Positions 1 through 9,638 are shown, counted from the first letter of the stretch. The stretch: DNA of 64,000 bases from UBA4582 sp965657335 (GCA_965657335.1 CBFHOH010000009.1:1-64000); one strand, 5' to 3'. The notes: generated by a model from the sequence alone, not told the origin. Made by a program: numbers and translations.

Positions 1-830
1 TTGGACCCAAATCCAATTTTCCCAACATCGAAATCTCCAACTCCGTGAAAAGAGTGTCCTGGAGGCGCTAAACTACGAGACGCTCGTGAGAGATTCCCCT
101 CGGACTGAATTGTTTTGGCGAGGAACAGGTGGGTTTGTTTCACGATGTTTCTGATCCCCGAGGTAAGTACAACACTGCCACCCAAGTCTGAGTGAAGTTT
201 CCGATAGAGCTTTTCAGCTTCCCCCCTGAAAAGATAATGCCCGGTATTGCCGACTTTTACACTATCACGCTGAGCAACAACCGACGTTAACTCGCCGACA
301 ACTCGGCTACCAAAAAAACCATAGTCGAGCGCATCAGCAGCGAAGACCGACGCAATAAAATCAATCTCGGCAACTTCAAATGCGCCGACCGCAGAGTAGT
401 TTCGACTATACCTCAATACATCATCGAAACTAACAATATTGAAATTCCCATGTCCTACAAGGCCCTGAACCCGATCCAGTCGTTTGAAGGATGAGACCAG
501 TATTTCGAACTGCTCTCCGGGCACAAAAATGTCCTCCCGATGAGCGTTTTCAAAATCATGCATTTTAGCGAGGTATTGGTTCAGATTAAGCTCTTGAGCC
601 GACACCTGGTGTTTTTGAAACTCCTTTAGATAAACTTCACGATCTGGCGGCGAAGTCATGAGGTGCTCTATAGATGTGCGCACCTGAGCAGGCGTTAGAG
701 CGGAATCCTCAAGAAACCTCGGGGCTGTAAGAAATTTGCCTGTATCTGCGACGATTGGCCACGAAGCGCCCACAGCAGAACCGGCCAGGGCACCTCTCGA
801 CATTACTTTAAAGAAATCCCTTCTATTCAC
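1..830 (-). CDS. Tat-exported M15-family (VanY-like) D-alanyl-D-alanine carboxypeptidase, 3' end off the window
   Basis: I translated this by hand: the minus frame is open from a GTG at 830 to the left edge (276 codons seen, C-terminus missing). An in-frame TAG lies 30 nt upstream of the GTG, so this is the only reasonable start. The N-terminus reads NRRDFFKVMSRGALAG, a twin-arginine signal followed by a hydrophobic stretch, so export by Tat is predicted. Near the visible end are an SGIR block (about residues 224-227) and an S-x-H-x-x-G-x-x-D motif at 260-268 (His262, Asp268). These are the zinc-ligand and substrate signatures of M15B D,D-carboxypeptidases that trim peptidoglycan stem peptides. 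Tat export is unusual for the family but agrees with the RR motif. The catalytic Glu and last His would lie beyond the edge, so activity cannot be judged. It follows the SDR gene by 93 nt. Confidence 0.72.
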   Translation of the reverse strand, partial: MNRRDFFKVMSRGALAGSAVGASWPIVADTGKFLTAPRFLEDSALTPAQVRTSIEHLMTSPPDREVYLKEFQKHQVSAQELNLNQYLAKMHDFENAHREDIFVPGEQFEILVSSFKRLDRVQGLVGHGNFNIVSFDDVLRYSRNYSAVGAFEVAEIDFIASVFAADALDYGFFGSRVVGELTSVVAQRDSVKVGNTGHYLFRGEAEKLYRKLHSDLGGSVVLTSGIRNIVKQTHLFLAKTIQSEGNLSRASRSLAPPGHSFHGVGDFDVGKIGFGS

Positions 831-923
831 AGGTACGGATCCAACACCGGGGCGCTAAATATTAGCTTCAATGGTAGTATTTTTCTATCGATCTCCGATG
901 TTACCGAGAAAAACAACGCCAGA

Positions 924-1688
924 CTATCTTCCACCGTCGACGACAATTGTTTGACCTGTCGTAAAGCTACCGGCCTTAGAAGACAAATAAACAGCCAAAC
1001 CGGCTATCTCTTCTGGTTCACCAATACGTCGCAAACTTGCGTTAGCTGTTGCATTTTTCAGCGTCTCAGGGTCTTCCCATAGGGCTCTGGCGAAATCGGT
1101 TCGAATCAACCCCGGCGCGATCGCGTTCGCGCGGATATTATCGGGACCATATTCGGCTGCTATGTTTCGCGCCATTTGCATATCTGCTGCTTTCGAGATG
1201 CCATAGGTGCCGAGCACTGCGCTACCGTTAAGTCCACCGACAGAGGATATAATAATGATCACACCATCTTTGCGTTCTACCATTTCAGGCAGGACCATTT
1301 GACATAGCCAGTGATTGGACTTGATATTAGAGTCCAGAATCTTGTCAAAAGCAGAATCAGGAATATCAGCCATAGATCCGTAGAAAGGGTTCACCGCCGC
1401 GTTGCAGACTAGGATATCTACTTTACCAAGGTGTTCTTTTGTTTGCGTAATCAACTGTTCAATTTGCGCTTTGTCACCAATGTGGCAGGGAATGGAGACA
1501 GCACTGCCGGCGCCATCCGCGGTTGCTTCGTTTATCTCAGCTGCGACAGCCTCACAGGCATCCGCTTTTCTACTCGAAATCACGACTTGAGCGCCATGGG
1601 CAGCTAACTGCTCGGCAATAGACTTACCAATACCCTTGGTCGAACCAGTAATCACAGCTACTTTGCCTGTCAGATCAAATAAACTCAT
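924..1688 (-). CDS. SDR-family NAD(P)-dependent oxidoreductase
   Basis: This 254-residue classical short-chain dehydrogenase has the Rossmann motif TGSTKGIG (14-21), the N-A-A variant of the NNAG motif (96-98), the catalytic Ser148/149, and the Y162-x3-K166 pair in YGISK. The C-terminal TTGQTIVVDGG is typical of the FabG/DHRS4-like group. It is cytosolic and should oxidise or reduce a hydroxyl/keto substrate; the sequence does not tell which. A good ribosome site, GAGAGGAAG, sits just before the ATG. The downstream carboxypeptidase is unrelated in function. The nearby acyl-CoA genes (8-11 kb) make a lipid or hydroxy-acid substrate conceivable but unproven. Confidence 0.88.
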   Translation of the reverse strand: MSLFDLTGKVAVITGSTKGIGKSIAEQLAAHGAQVVISSRKADACEAVAAEINEATADGAGSAVSIPCHIGDKAQIEQLITQTKEHLGKVDILVCNAAVNPFYGSMADIPDSAFDKILDSNIKSNHWLCQMVLPEMVERKDGVIIIISSVGGLNGSAVLGTYGISKAADMQMARNIAAEYGPDNIRANAIAPGLIRTDFARALWEDPETLKNATANASLRRIGEPEEIAGLAVYLSSKAGSFTTGQTIVVDGGR

Positions 1689-1964
1689 AACTTCCTCTCT
1701 TGTTAATTGCTGAAAATTTTTGGTTCAGGGTTAAACACGCTCAAAGGCCACTTGCCAAACCATTGCCCGCGCTTGCTCAAAGCGCCCGTCGGGCAAAAGT
1801 AAAAATATCACATGGAGGCATAAGAATTACAATGACAATCAATGCACCGTATTACTATAGCAACTTTGTGACAATACTCGGTACGGAACTCACGTTTCAC
1901 TCTTAGTCTTGGGCGCGCACAAGTCATTTACTCGACGCTGCTTAAGATAAAACCTATCTCGCGA

Positions 1965-3140
1965 TCAACCCGCTTTATCGAAAAAAACACCTTTGGCCAT
2001 GACCCGTAAAGGGGTTGCCAATGCTTCTAGGTCTTGAGTCGGGTCATTTTCGTAAAAAACCAGATCCGCACTGTAATCAGGGCTTATCTGCCCTACTTGG
2101 TTACCCAGACCAATTGCTTCTGCACAGTCGCTGGTTGCGCTCTTGAGAGCCTCAATTGGCGTCAATTCAGCAAAGTGAGCAAACACGGGGATCGCCAAGG
2201 GCAAGTGATGATGGATAACGCCAGGGATGCCGGCATCAGTTGAAGCGATCAGCTTTACGCCGGCTTGTTTCATTTTTCGATAGTTATCTATCATCATCCC
2301 CTCAAACTTTTTAGTACCAATGTACCGTTTCCAGCCAGCATTCACTGTTGGCGACACACGCACGTTATTCGCAACAATCTCTTCAACAACTTCCGGGTCA
2401 TAAGCCTTCCCCCATCCTTCTTCACCAACCCAGGAACAATGCTCAATAGTCGTGACCCCGGCCTCTGCCGCATGACGGATCCCCTCGGTTCCATGGCAAT
2501 GTGCTGCAACGGTGTAATCAAGCTCGTTCGCCCGTGCGACGATAGATTTAATAATGGCGCTCGAAAACTGCGCATCTTTCGGTGCAGAATCAGGCGTGAT
2601 GCTACCGCCGGTGGCCATGATTTTTATAAGGTCAACGCCCCTCGCATGCTGTCGCGCCAGAACATCTAAAGCCTGCTCAACGTCTTCTGCCTCACCACCC
2701 CAAAAATGGCAGTGCCCCTTTACAGAAGTAATAGGCTGACCGGCACAAACAAGTCGGCAGCCGACAACTTCTCCCCTATTGATCATGTCTCTGACCGCCA
2801 ACTCTAGCCACTTTCCGCCGCCAAGATCCCGCGCCGTCGTGATGCCAGCAGCAAGCATTGATTGGCTTCTATTTACCATTTGTTCAATCAAAAGTTCTCT
2901 ATTGATTTTACCGTGAGCAAAAGGATCTCTAATTTCAGGATCAAGACACATATGTACGTGCGCGTCGATTAATCCGGGCGTGACATAGACACCACCCATA
3001 TCGAAAGACCCGGGCGCATCGTGCACATTTTCTAACGCGATGATTTTGCCATCGCGGATACGAATAGAGGAATGATGCTGATCTAGGGAGTCACCTAGAC
3101 CGTTCCAGATATTGAGATTTGTCAGAATCGTGTCAGCCAT
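1965..3140 (-). CDS. metal-dependent amidohydrolase (imidazolonepropionase-like, PepQ/prolidase-like subgroup)
   Basis: This is a 391-residue amidohydrolase-superfamily TIM barrel. The metal set is visible: H61-V-H63, Lys173 (the carbamylated lysine in KIMATGG), His214/His216, His234 and Asp302 in STDAGIPG. The subgroup usually cleaves cyclic imides, lactams or dipeptide-like amides; the substrate cannot be read here. The open frame extends upstream to 3224 inside the glycosyltransferase gene, but the conserved N-terminus MADTILTNLN begins at the ATG at 3140, 7 nt after the stop of that gene, so I chose 3140. No signal peptide is seen with this start. The close spacing suggests cotranscription with the glycosyltransferase upstream, though a functional link is not evident. 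Confidence 0.85.
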   Translation of the reverse strand: MADTILTNLNIWNGLGDSLDQHHSSIRIRDGKIIALENVHDAPGSFDMGGVYVTPGLIDAHVHMCLDPEIRDPFAHGKINRELLIEQMVNRSQSMLAAGITTARDLGGGKWLELAVRDMINRGEVVGCRLVCAGQPITSVKGHCHFWGGEAEDVEQALDVLARQHARGVDLIKIMATGGSITPDSAPKDAQFSSAIIKSIVARANELDYTVAAHCHGTEGIRHAAEAGVTTIEHCSWVGEEGWGKAYDPEVVEEIVANNVRVSPTVNAGWKRYIGTKKFEGMMIDNYRKMKQAGVKLIASTDAGIPGVIHHHLPLAIPVFAHFAELTPIEALKSATSDCAEAIGLGNQVGQISPDYSADLVFYENDPTQDLEALATPLRVMAKGVFFDKAG

Positions 3141-3147
3141 ATACCGC

Positions 3148-4245
3148 CTATTTTCTCTTGTCGTTGTATACAAAAAGTGTTGATGCCGCGAAGTTAAACA
3201 AACTCGCACTTGCCACACCTGCAATTAGTGCAAGCAATCTGTACTGGTCAAAAAAAGTGATCGTTGTTGTGAGCGTTGCATAAATACCCCAATTCAGCGA
3301 GAAGCCAACAAGACTTGAGAGAACAAACTCAATCCACTGCTTCATTTTTGGTCGTCGCACACGATCGCCGAATGTCGTCTTTCGGTTCAAAGCCCAATTC
3401 CAGCTTACCGCCGGCCAAAATGATAACCCTCTTGCAAGAATATGGTTAACACCCAGCATTTGAAACAGGTAATAAAAAGCAAGGTCAATAACGAAACCGC
3501 TTGCGCCAACGGCGCCAAAATGAACAAATTCAGCCCAACCCTTAAATTTATGCAAATACAAACGCCGCAGATGGCGCAGATACTTCCACTGCTGGTTGAA
3601 GTTCATTTTGCTGGCTCCCAACTCGCGGTCTTTGAAGCCGATAGGCACTTCTTCAACTCTTTTGAAGTCACCTCTGACCATTATCTCCAGACCAATTTTG
3701 TAGCCGATAGGGTTAAGCTTTGCCAAATCTCCCAGTGCTTGCCTGCTAAACATAAAGAAACCGGACATAGGGTCCGAGCACTTTACGAGGGGGCGCGCCA
3801 ATAATGTTGCGATATGAGAATTGATGAATCGCCATAGACTCCAATCTCTATCAAAACTCCCGCCGCTGATATAACGACTACCAATCGCAAAAGCACCGTC
3901 AGTTTCGACAAACTTTTTTAACATTTCAGCAATCTTTCCTGGCGGGTGGGACAGATCAGCGTCCATGACCAGGACAATATCGTTTGCGGCACATTTAATA
4001 CCGTCAATAACAGAAAGAGACAAGTCGCGAGAGCGACCTTGAGGACGCAGCAGCTTCAAAGGATACATCTCAGAAAGTTGACGACAGACATCCACTGTTT
4101 CATCTGGAGACATGTCATCTACAACGATGAGTTCATAATTTATCGCGGCGCCGTTGCTGTCAGGCCCGATACAGGAATGAATGAGTTCAGCCAACTGCGG
4201 TAAATTTTCCGCTTCTTTAAAGGTTGGCACTACGATGCTTAGCAT
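3148..4245 (-). CDS. polyprenyl-phosphate mannosyl/glucosyltransferase (GT2) fused to a GtrA membrane domain
   Basis: The protein has 365 residues. Residues 1-230 form a DPM1-like GT2 domain with VVDDMSPDET (41-50), the metal-binding D95-A-D97 followed by LSHPP, and GSRYISGG (122-129). Residues 240-362 form a GtrA-type domain with about four membrane segments and the WNWALNRKTTF signature (282-292). Members move a sugar from a nucleotide donor onto polyprenyl phosphate at the inner membrane; GtrA domains are thought to help flip or handle the lipid-linked sugar. The gene lies 69 nt downstream of the DUF2723 gene on the same strand, which suggests it supplies the lipid donor for that enzyme. 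Sugar identity (mannose versus glucose) is not decided by the sequence. Confidence 0.87.
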   Translation of the reverse strand: MLSIVVPTFKEAENLPQLAELIHSCIGPDSNGAAINYELIVVDDMSPDETVDVCRQLSEMYPLKLLRPQGRSRDLSLSVIDGIKCAANDIVLVMDADLSHPPGKIAEMLKKFVETDGAFAIGSRYISGGSFDRDWSLWRFINSHIATLLARPLVKCSDPMSGFFMFSRQALGDLAKLNPIGYKIGLEIMVRGDFKRVEEVPIGFKDRELGASKMNFNQQWKYLRHLRRLYLHKFKGWAEFVHFGAVGASGFVIDLAFYYLFQMLGVNHILARGLSFWPAVSWNWALNRKTTFGDRVRRPKMKQWIEFVLSSLVGFSLNWGIYATLTTTITFFDQYRLLALIAGVASASLFNFAASTLFVYNDKRK

Positions 4246-4314
4246 TTAGCCTTCTCTTTTAAACTGTTTCGTTAAGCAAACACAAAGCGCGCTATGTAAG
4301 CAATCATGCGCATT

Positions 4315-6402
4315 CTATCCACAACTATAGTCTGGAAACCTATACTCAAGCGCATCATAAGCTTTTTTGTTTGGCCCGTTTAGATAGATCTGCATCAACG
4401 GACAAATACTGGTATTTTCATCGACGGGCCACGCATCGATTGAACGATGGTAGTAATCAATCGAAAGTTCAACGGTTTGCGGAGATAGCTCATGTACCCT
4501 TCCCGCCAACTCATAGAACACAGCCAGACTCTGCAGACTAGCGTAGGGTGGAATTTGTTCCTCTGCTTTAGTCACCAAGTCTACCAGCACTTCGCGCTGA
4601 GCAAGGAGGTCGCCATTCTGCGCTTGATATTGTTTGTACAGCGTTTCGAGTGTGACGAGTTTTCCAGGAAATGTCGATTGCAGCAGGTTGAGTCTTATGA
4701 ACACTGCCTCGCTCATTTCCGATCGAGTGCGCGAACTGGCAAAACCTACATATTGTTTTGAAAAAGCAATCATTTGATTAAAAAGAAAGTGCTGCTCATG
4801 ACCATCGGTCAATTCGTCATCGATGTAGAGTCGCAACAAATTATCCACATAGTCGTTGATGCCTTGCTCGAACTCGTAGTCGTTGCCACCCTTAGGATTA
4901 AATCTATGATATAGACCCAAATTAGTTGACGGTGACAATCGCGCTTCAATCGAGAAAACAGGTCTTTTTGATTGATTAATGAATGCTTCAATCACCTCCT
5001 GCTGCGCGATTGGAGGCAGAAATGGAGAGCTTAGTCGGTTAGAAAGCACGAGGTTCGCCCAGTCTCTTACCTCCACGTCAGGCCTCAATCCTTCTACTTG
5101 GCTGAGATAGCCTATCGGGCCAGTTTGGTTATCTCCATAGGTAAACAACACAGCGTCAGGAGGGAGCGTTCCCAGCACTGTTCTGGCATAAGTATCAATA
5201 AACTTGTTGCCACTTCTATCCACACTTTGATAATTCGACAGGTAAACTGAAACAACTGAGGCAAACCCCACAATCATAAAAACCAAGCCACGAACCTGAT
5301 ATTCCGATAAGTGCTTAGTAAATAGCGATTCATCTACGGCATTTACCAGAACCGTTGCTAACAGTTTAACTCCGTGTGCAAACCATAAACATATCGCCGC
5401 ATAGGCTATGATAGGGTAGGGCCGAAAAATCGCTTGATAGAACGGGCTGAACTCAAAATTCAACAAAGCTAACAAGAGGTAAGTCGAACCCACAAACAAG
5501 AGGATGATACTAATATTTTCATATCTATCCCGAGTCCTGATTGAGTGCAAAAAACCGGTGAGAATCAATGGCAGACCAAGCACACCTAGCTGATAAACCG
5601 ATGCTTTTGAGAGCCAGTAAAAATAGGCTATTTTGTGTGAACTATCTGCAACTGCATGGTCATCACTGTATGTTGATCTCATGACATAACGCGTGAAACT
5701 CTCAATAGAGTCTATACCACCGTAAACGGCAATTTCAGGGCTTACTGTCAGAATTAGCGTTAGGTAGGGCAACAACCCAGTGGCTATACAAAGTATCGAC
5801 AATGCCCAGAAGACCGGCTTGTTAAATTCTGCAAACAGGTTTTTCCAACGAGGGAAAATTGTCGCTGCCAATGCAGGTGAGGACAAAACCATCAGCGGCC
5901 AATGATTACAAAGTGCGAGTGCTACTAAAAAACAGAGGAGATACCAGTATCGAATATCAGCAGTCTTTAGATACAAGATTGAAACAAACCAAGCTGCCAT
6001 AAACATCAAGGACGCTAGGCTGTATACCTCAATAATGATTGCCTGGGACCAAAAGGTATTTGAATACGCATAGGCAAGCGCCGCAATTGAGGCGAGTATG
6101 AGATCCTTGGTTAGCCGCTCGACTACTAGGAAAAAGACCATCACCGCAGCCACAGCGAAGATTACTGACACCAGGTTCCCGGCAAAGACAGTATCCTGCC
6201 AAGTAAGTTGCTGACAAAGAAGGGTGAATAGCGGATATCCGGGCGGATGGCCAATCCCACCAACATGACACACCATTTGGAAAAGACCCGCATCTTCGAG
6301 GGTAATAGCCCGCGGCATCGTGGTCAGGTATACGGCAAAGGCAAGCAGGCCAGCAACGCCAGCAAAAATAACTTTTTTTAATGTTTCCGCACTAATCATC
6401 AT
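4315..6402 (-). CDS. DUF2723 (TMEM260-like) multispanning glycosyltransferase
   Basis: The protein has 695 residues. After one N-terminal membrane segment comes the family's luminal/periplasmic catalytic-type loop with E36-D37 in LEDAGLF and HPPGYP (52-57). About ten further hydrophobic segments run to about residue 390, followed by a soluble region of about 300 residues. DUF2723 belongs to the GT-C fold group; the animal homologue TMEM260 is a protein O-mannosyltransferase, and GT-C enzymes use lipid-phosphate sugars. The acidic pair matches the GT-C general-base position. The next gene encodes a polyprenyl-phosphate sugar synthase, so the two plausibly form a donor/transferase pair acting on periplasmic proteins. 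The start has two adjacent ATGs (6402 and 6399). Confidence 0.82.
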   Translation of the reverse strand: MMISAETLKKVIFAGVAGLLAFAVYLTTMPRAITLEDAGLFQMVCHVGGIGHPPGYPLFTLLCQQLTWQDTVFAGNLVSVIFAVAAVMVFFLVVERLTKDLILASIAALAYAYSNTFWSQAIIIEVYSLASLMFMAAWFVSILYLKTADIRYWYLLCFLVALALCNHWPLMVLSSPALAATIFPRWKNLFAEFNKPVFWALSILCIATGLLPYLTLILTVSPEIAVYGGIDSIESFTRYVMRSTYSDDHAVADSSHKIAYFYWLSKASVYQLGVLGLPLILTGFLHSIRTRDRYENISIILLFVGSTYLLLALLNFEFSPFYQAIFRPYPIIAYAAICLWFAHGVKLLATVLVNAVDESLFTKHLSEYQVRGLVFMIVGFASVVSVYLSNYQSVDRSGNKFIDTYARTVLGTLPPDAVLFTYGDNQTGPIGYLSQVEGLRPDVEVRDWANLVLSNRLSSPFLPPIAQQEVIEAFINQSKRPVFSIEARLSPSTNLGLYHRFNPKGGNDYEFEQGINDYVDNLLRLYIDDELTDGHEQHFLFNQMIAFSKQYVGFASSRTRSEMSEAVFIRLNLLQSTFPGKLVTLETLYKQYQAQNGDLLAQREVLVDLVTKAEEQIPPYASLQSLAVFYELAGRVHELSPQTVELSIDYYHRSIDAWPVDENTSICPLMQIYLNGPNKKAYDALEYRFPDYSCG

Positions 6403-6736
6403 ATGGACGCGCTGGTCATGTCTGTGGCTGAAATTTACTAACAGTGGTCAATTGGTCCCTCGCAAGTCCACTTCGAGATCAATTCATGACTCTTTCCGGC
6501 CAAGACAGTATATACGTTCTGATCCCCTCAAGACCTCGGATAAGCGCGGGCACCTATACGCCGCTCTGTGTTTTCTGTCCCTGATGATATCAGCGTTTTT
6601 GCCATGAGTATCTTTTAACAGTCAAACAGCTGAAATCATGTTTCTTGTCGCTGCCAGCTCACCGGCATCCGGAAAAATCGAAGGTTTGACCGCTCAGGGC
6701 AAATATGATTTTCTATTATGTTTAGGCATTGAAATC
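6403..6736. other. divergent intergenic region, promoters expected
   Basis: These 334 bases separate the minus-strand DUF2723 gene from the plus-strand M20 peptidase, so both promoters should lie here. An open frame runs through the last 100 bases into the peptidase gene, but it lacks coding character. I see TTGACC at 6686 and TATTAT at 6714, but their 22-base spacing is too long for a sigma-70 promoter, so I do not call one. Confidence 0.4.
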
Positions 6737-8137
6737 ATGTTGATAAAAAAGCTCAACGGTCGCCTTTTGTCCATGGCTATATTACTGGCGTTAACAGCCT
6801 GGACGAACTCAAAAATAATGGCAGCACCTAGCACTTACGCCATGAAAGCTCCCGATAGACTTCAGAACTATATTAGGGTTGATACCGTCAACCCAGCGGG
6901 TAATGAATCTCGCGGAGTAGAGTTTTTGGGTGCCATACTTGAGGAAGCCGGTATCTCATATGAGACCGTCGAGTCCGCGCCTGGCAGAGGAAACATCTGG
7001 GCCCGACTGGAAGGAGGTGACGAACCAGCGCTCGTGCTCTTGAGTCACATTGATGTTGTTCCCGCCAACGCTGAATACTGGGACGTTGACCCCCTTTCAG
7101 GTGTCGTTAAGGACGATTATATCTATGGGCGCGGAGCCATTGATACTAAGGGGCTGGGAATTACTCAGTTACAGGCCTTCATCGCGCTGCACGCATCAGG
7201 TAAAAAACTGAAGCGTGATGTCATTTTTATGGCAACCGCGGACGAAGAGGCTGGCGGTTTCTTTGGCGCAGGATGGTTGATCGAGAACCGCCCGGAAATC
7301 TTCGAGGGTGTGGGCTATCTTGTTAACGAGGGCGGGTCGGGACTCATCACGACGGGTAAACCTGTGTTCCGGATCGAGGTAACGCAAAAAGTGCCGCTCT
7401 GGCTGAAACTGACAGCAACAGATACACCAGGACATGGATCCAGTCCGAGGTTAACAAGTTCCGTTACGCGGATTCTTCGTGCTGGGAACAGAATCGCGGA
7501 TACGACCTTCGAGTACCGGATCGTTCCAGAGGTGAGAAACCTGTTCCAAAGCTCCGCGGAATTCAGAGAAGGGGAACTCCGTACTAAACTCGAAAGAATT
7601 GATGAATCTATCAAAGACCCGGTGTTCATGACAGCGCTGCAATTGAGGGAGCCAGGCAGTGTCGCACTGTTACACAACACCTGCTCGATTACTCGACTAT
7701 CCGGCAGCAGCAAAATTAACGTGGTACCACCCACCGCTTCAATCGAACTGGACTGTCGACTGCTACCCGATCAAAACCCCGATGCGTTTTTGACCGAGCT
7801 TGAACACATCATTAACGATGACCGCATTTCTATCGAAACAATCATGAGATTCACGCCAGCAGTGAGTGACACAAACACACCTTTGTATGACTCAATACAG
7901 CGCGTCTTAACACTGCACTACGAAAACATGAAAGCCGTTCCCTCGGTTTCAACCGGCTTTACAGACAGTCATTTTTTTAGAGATATGGGTATTATAAGCT
8001 ACGGCTTTGGTCCATTTCTTTTTGGGGAGAATGAGCAAACAGGCGTGCACGGAAACAACGAACGTATTTCTGTCGCCAATATGATCAAGGGAACTGAAAT
8101 CATGAAAGATTTTGTTATGGATTTTTCCGTCGACTAG
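6737..8137 (+). CDS. exported M20-family metallopeptidase
   Basis: Counted from the ATG at 6737, this 466-residue protein starts with a signal peptide (basic LIKK, then a hydrophobic stretch to about residue 28, MAAPS-like cleavage site). The M20 di-zinc set is complete: His104 and Asp106 in SHIDVVP, Asp136 in RGAIDTKG, the catalytic E170-E171 in ATADEEAGG, E198 in VNEGG, and His438 in GVHGN near the C-terminus. A dimerisation lid domain with PGHGSSP lies between. The family (M20/M25/M40) hydrolyses dipeptides, N-acyl amino acids or similar amides; export suggests a periplasmic scavenging role. The frame is open from 6638, but residues before 6737 look non-coding and would bury the signal peptide. 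Confidence 0.85.
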   Translation: MLIKKLNGRLLSMAILLALTAWTNSKIMAAPSTYAMKAPDRLQNYIRVDTVNPAGNESRGVEFLGAILEEAGISYETVESAPGRGNIWARLEGGDEPALVLLSHIDVVPANAEYWDVDPLSGVVKDDYIYGRGAIDTKGLGITQLQAFIALHASGKKLKRDVIFMATADEEAGGFFGAGWLIENRPEIFEGVGYLVNEGGSGLITTGKPVFRIEVTQKVPLWLKLTATDTPGHGSSPRLTSSVTRILRAGNRIADTTFEYRIVPEVRNLFQSSAEFREGELRTKLERIDESIKDPVFMTALQLREPGSVALLHNTCSITRLSGSSKINVVPPTASIELDCRLLPDQNPDAFLTELEHIINDDRISIETIMRFTPAVSDTNTPLYDSIQRVLTLHYENMKAVPSVSTGFTDSHFFRDMGIISYGFGPFLFGENEQTGVHGNNERISVANMIKGTEIMKDFVMDFSVD

Positions 8138-8198
8138 TCCGAAATTTTTTGACTCATTACTGAAAAGAGCAACCCACTTTTAAGAAAAATTAATCGGT

Positions 8199-8231
8199 GA
8201 GCCGGCTGGCAGTCCAGCGGACTGCCGGCTC
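8199..8231. terminator. stem-loop between convergent genes
   Basis: GGCAGTCC-AGC-GGACTGCC forms an 8-bp stem, flanked by GAGCC/GGCTC as an outer stem with a 4-base bulge. It sits between the end of the M20 gene (8137) and the end of the acyl-CoA dehydrogenase gene (8250). Short T-rich stretches follow on the plus side (GATTTTCTC) and A-rich sequence follows on the minus side (TTTTTCTTAAA when read on that strand), so it could end transcription both ways. Confidence 0.65.
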
Positions 8232-8249
8232 GACTCGATTTTCTCGGAC

Positions 8250-9497
8250 CTACCAGAGATCGTACTTCTGAACCTCTGCACGGCCAACTACCATGTGATG
8301 CACCTCATCAGGACCGTCAGCGAAACGCAAATGTCTTTGATCTGCATACATTCCAGCAAGCGGTGACCATTGAGAGATGCCTGTTGCGCCATGCATTTGT
8401 ATTGCCTGATCGATGATCTGACAAACACGCTCCGGCACCATCGCTTTCACAGCACTGACGTAGACTCTGGCCTCTTTATTACCGAGCACATCCATTGCCT
8501 TGGCTGCCTGAAGCACCATCAACTTCATCGCGTCGATGTCAATTCTTGCTCTGGAAATAACTTCCAGATTTTTACCAAGCTTCGCGATAGGCTTACCGAA
8601 TGCAACTCGGCTGGCTGATCGTTTAACCATCAATTCAAGAGCGACTTCTGCCTTACCGATTGATCTCATGCAATGGTGTATTCGTCCGGGGCCTAAACGT
8701 ACTTGGGAAATTTCAAAACCACGGCCTTCGCCCAAAAGAATATTTTCTTTTGGCACTCTGACATTGTTGAATTTAATATGCATGTGCCCACGAGGCGCGT
8801 GGTCCTGCCCAAACACTTGCATACCTTCGAGTATTTCGACGCCCGGCGTTTCAATAGGAACCAGTATCTGGGATTGCTGTCGACTGGGAGGTGCATCTGG
8901 GCTGGTCTTCACCATTGTGATCATAATTTTACAGCGGGGATCTCCGGCACCTGAGATGTAAAATTTCTCACCATTAATAACCCAATCGTCTCCGTCTAGC
9001 ACAGCCTGAGTGCTTATGTTCTTCGCATCGGATGAGGGCAAACCAGGTTCTGTCATCGCGTAAGCCGATCTAATCTCGCCATTAAGTAGAGGTTTTAGCC
9101 ACTGTTCCTTTTGGGCTTCAGTCCCTACTCTTTCGAGCACTTCCATATTACCGGTGTCCGGCGCACTACAATTTAGCGATTCAGATGCCAGCGAAAACTT
9201 ACCAAGTTCGGCAGCAATATATGCATAGTCGAGGTTTGTGAGACCTTCTCCAATTTCAGAATCCGGTAGGAAAAAATTCCACAGACCTGACGCTTTTGCT
9301 TTTGCCTTGGCACCATCTAACAGCTCTAACTGGCGAGGATGCCAAGACCAGCGATCATCTTTCTCGCTGTCGAGCGCATAAAACTCTTCAGTGATAGGCT
9401 CTACATTTTCCTTAATATGTTTCTTTACCGCATCCATCAGCGGCTGCGCTTTTTCTGACATGGCTAAAGTAAACAGGTCATTTTTAATATCAGGCAT
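8250..9497 (-). CDS. acyl-CoA dehydrogenase, ACAD10/11-like
   Basis: This is a 415-residue flavoprotein of the acyl-CoA dehydrogenase fold: helical N-domain, beta-domain with YAMTEPGLPSSDAKN contacting FAD, and a helical C-domain with RVAFGKPI and MHGATGISQWSPLA. The long form with an N-terminal WSWHP segment and the C-terminal RFADGPDEVHH motif resembles ACAD10/ACAD11 rather than short-chain enzymes. The open frame starts at 9536, but the ATG at 9497 has a strong AAGGAG Shine-Dalgarno site 7-8 nt upstream, so I use it. The next genes upstream are an LLM oxidoreductase and an APH-type kinase. In human ACAD10/11 the kinase and dehydrogenase are one polypeptide used for 4-hydroxy-acid breakdown, which suggests a shared pathway. 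Confidence 0.88.
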   Translation of the reverse strand: MPDIKNDLFTLAMSEKAQPLMDAVKKHIKENVEPITEEFYALDSEKDDRWSWHPRQLELLDGAKAKAKASGLWNFFLPDSEIGEGLTNLDYAYIAAELGKFSLASESLNCSAPDTGNMEVLERVGTEAQKEQWLKPLLNGEIRSAYAMTEPGLPSSDAKNISTQAVLDGDDWVINGEKFYISGAGDPRCKIMITMVKTSPDAPPSRQQSQILVPIETPGVEILEGMQVFGQDHAPRGHMHIKFNNVRVPKENILLGEGRGFEISQVRLGPGRIHHCMRSIGKAEVALELMVKRSASRVAFGKPIAKLGKNLEVISRARIDIDAMKLMVLQAAKAMDVLGNKEARVYVSAVKAMVPERVCQIIDQAIQMHGATGISQWSPLAGMYADQRHLRFADGPDEVHHMVVGRAEVQKYDLW

Positions 9498-9638
9498 CGT
9501 TTTCTCCTTCGTTATCGTCTTTTGGCTTTCTGCCATTTAACGGCACCGCCACATGTTTTAACTTACGATCTTTCAACTTCAAGCACCACATCTATTAACC
9601 GGGGTGATAGGCGCTTAAAAAAGAAAGGTATTCTCAAA

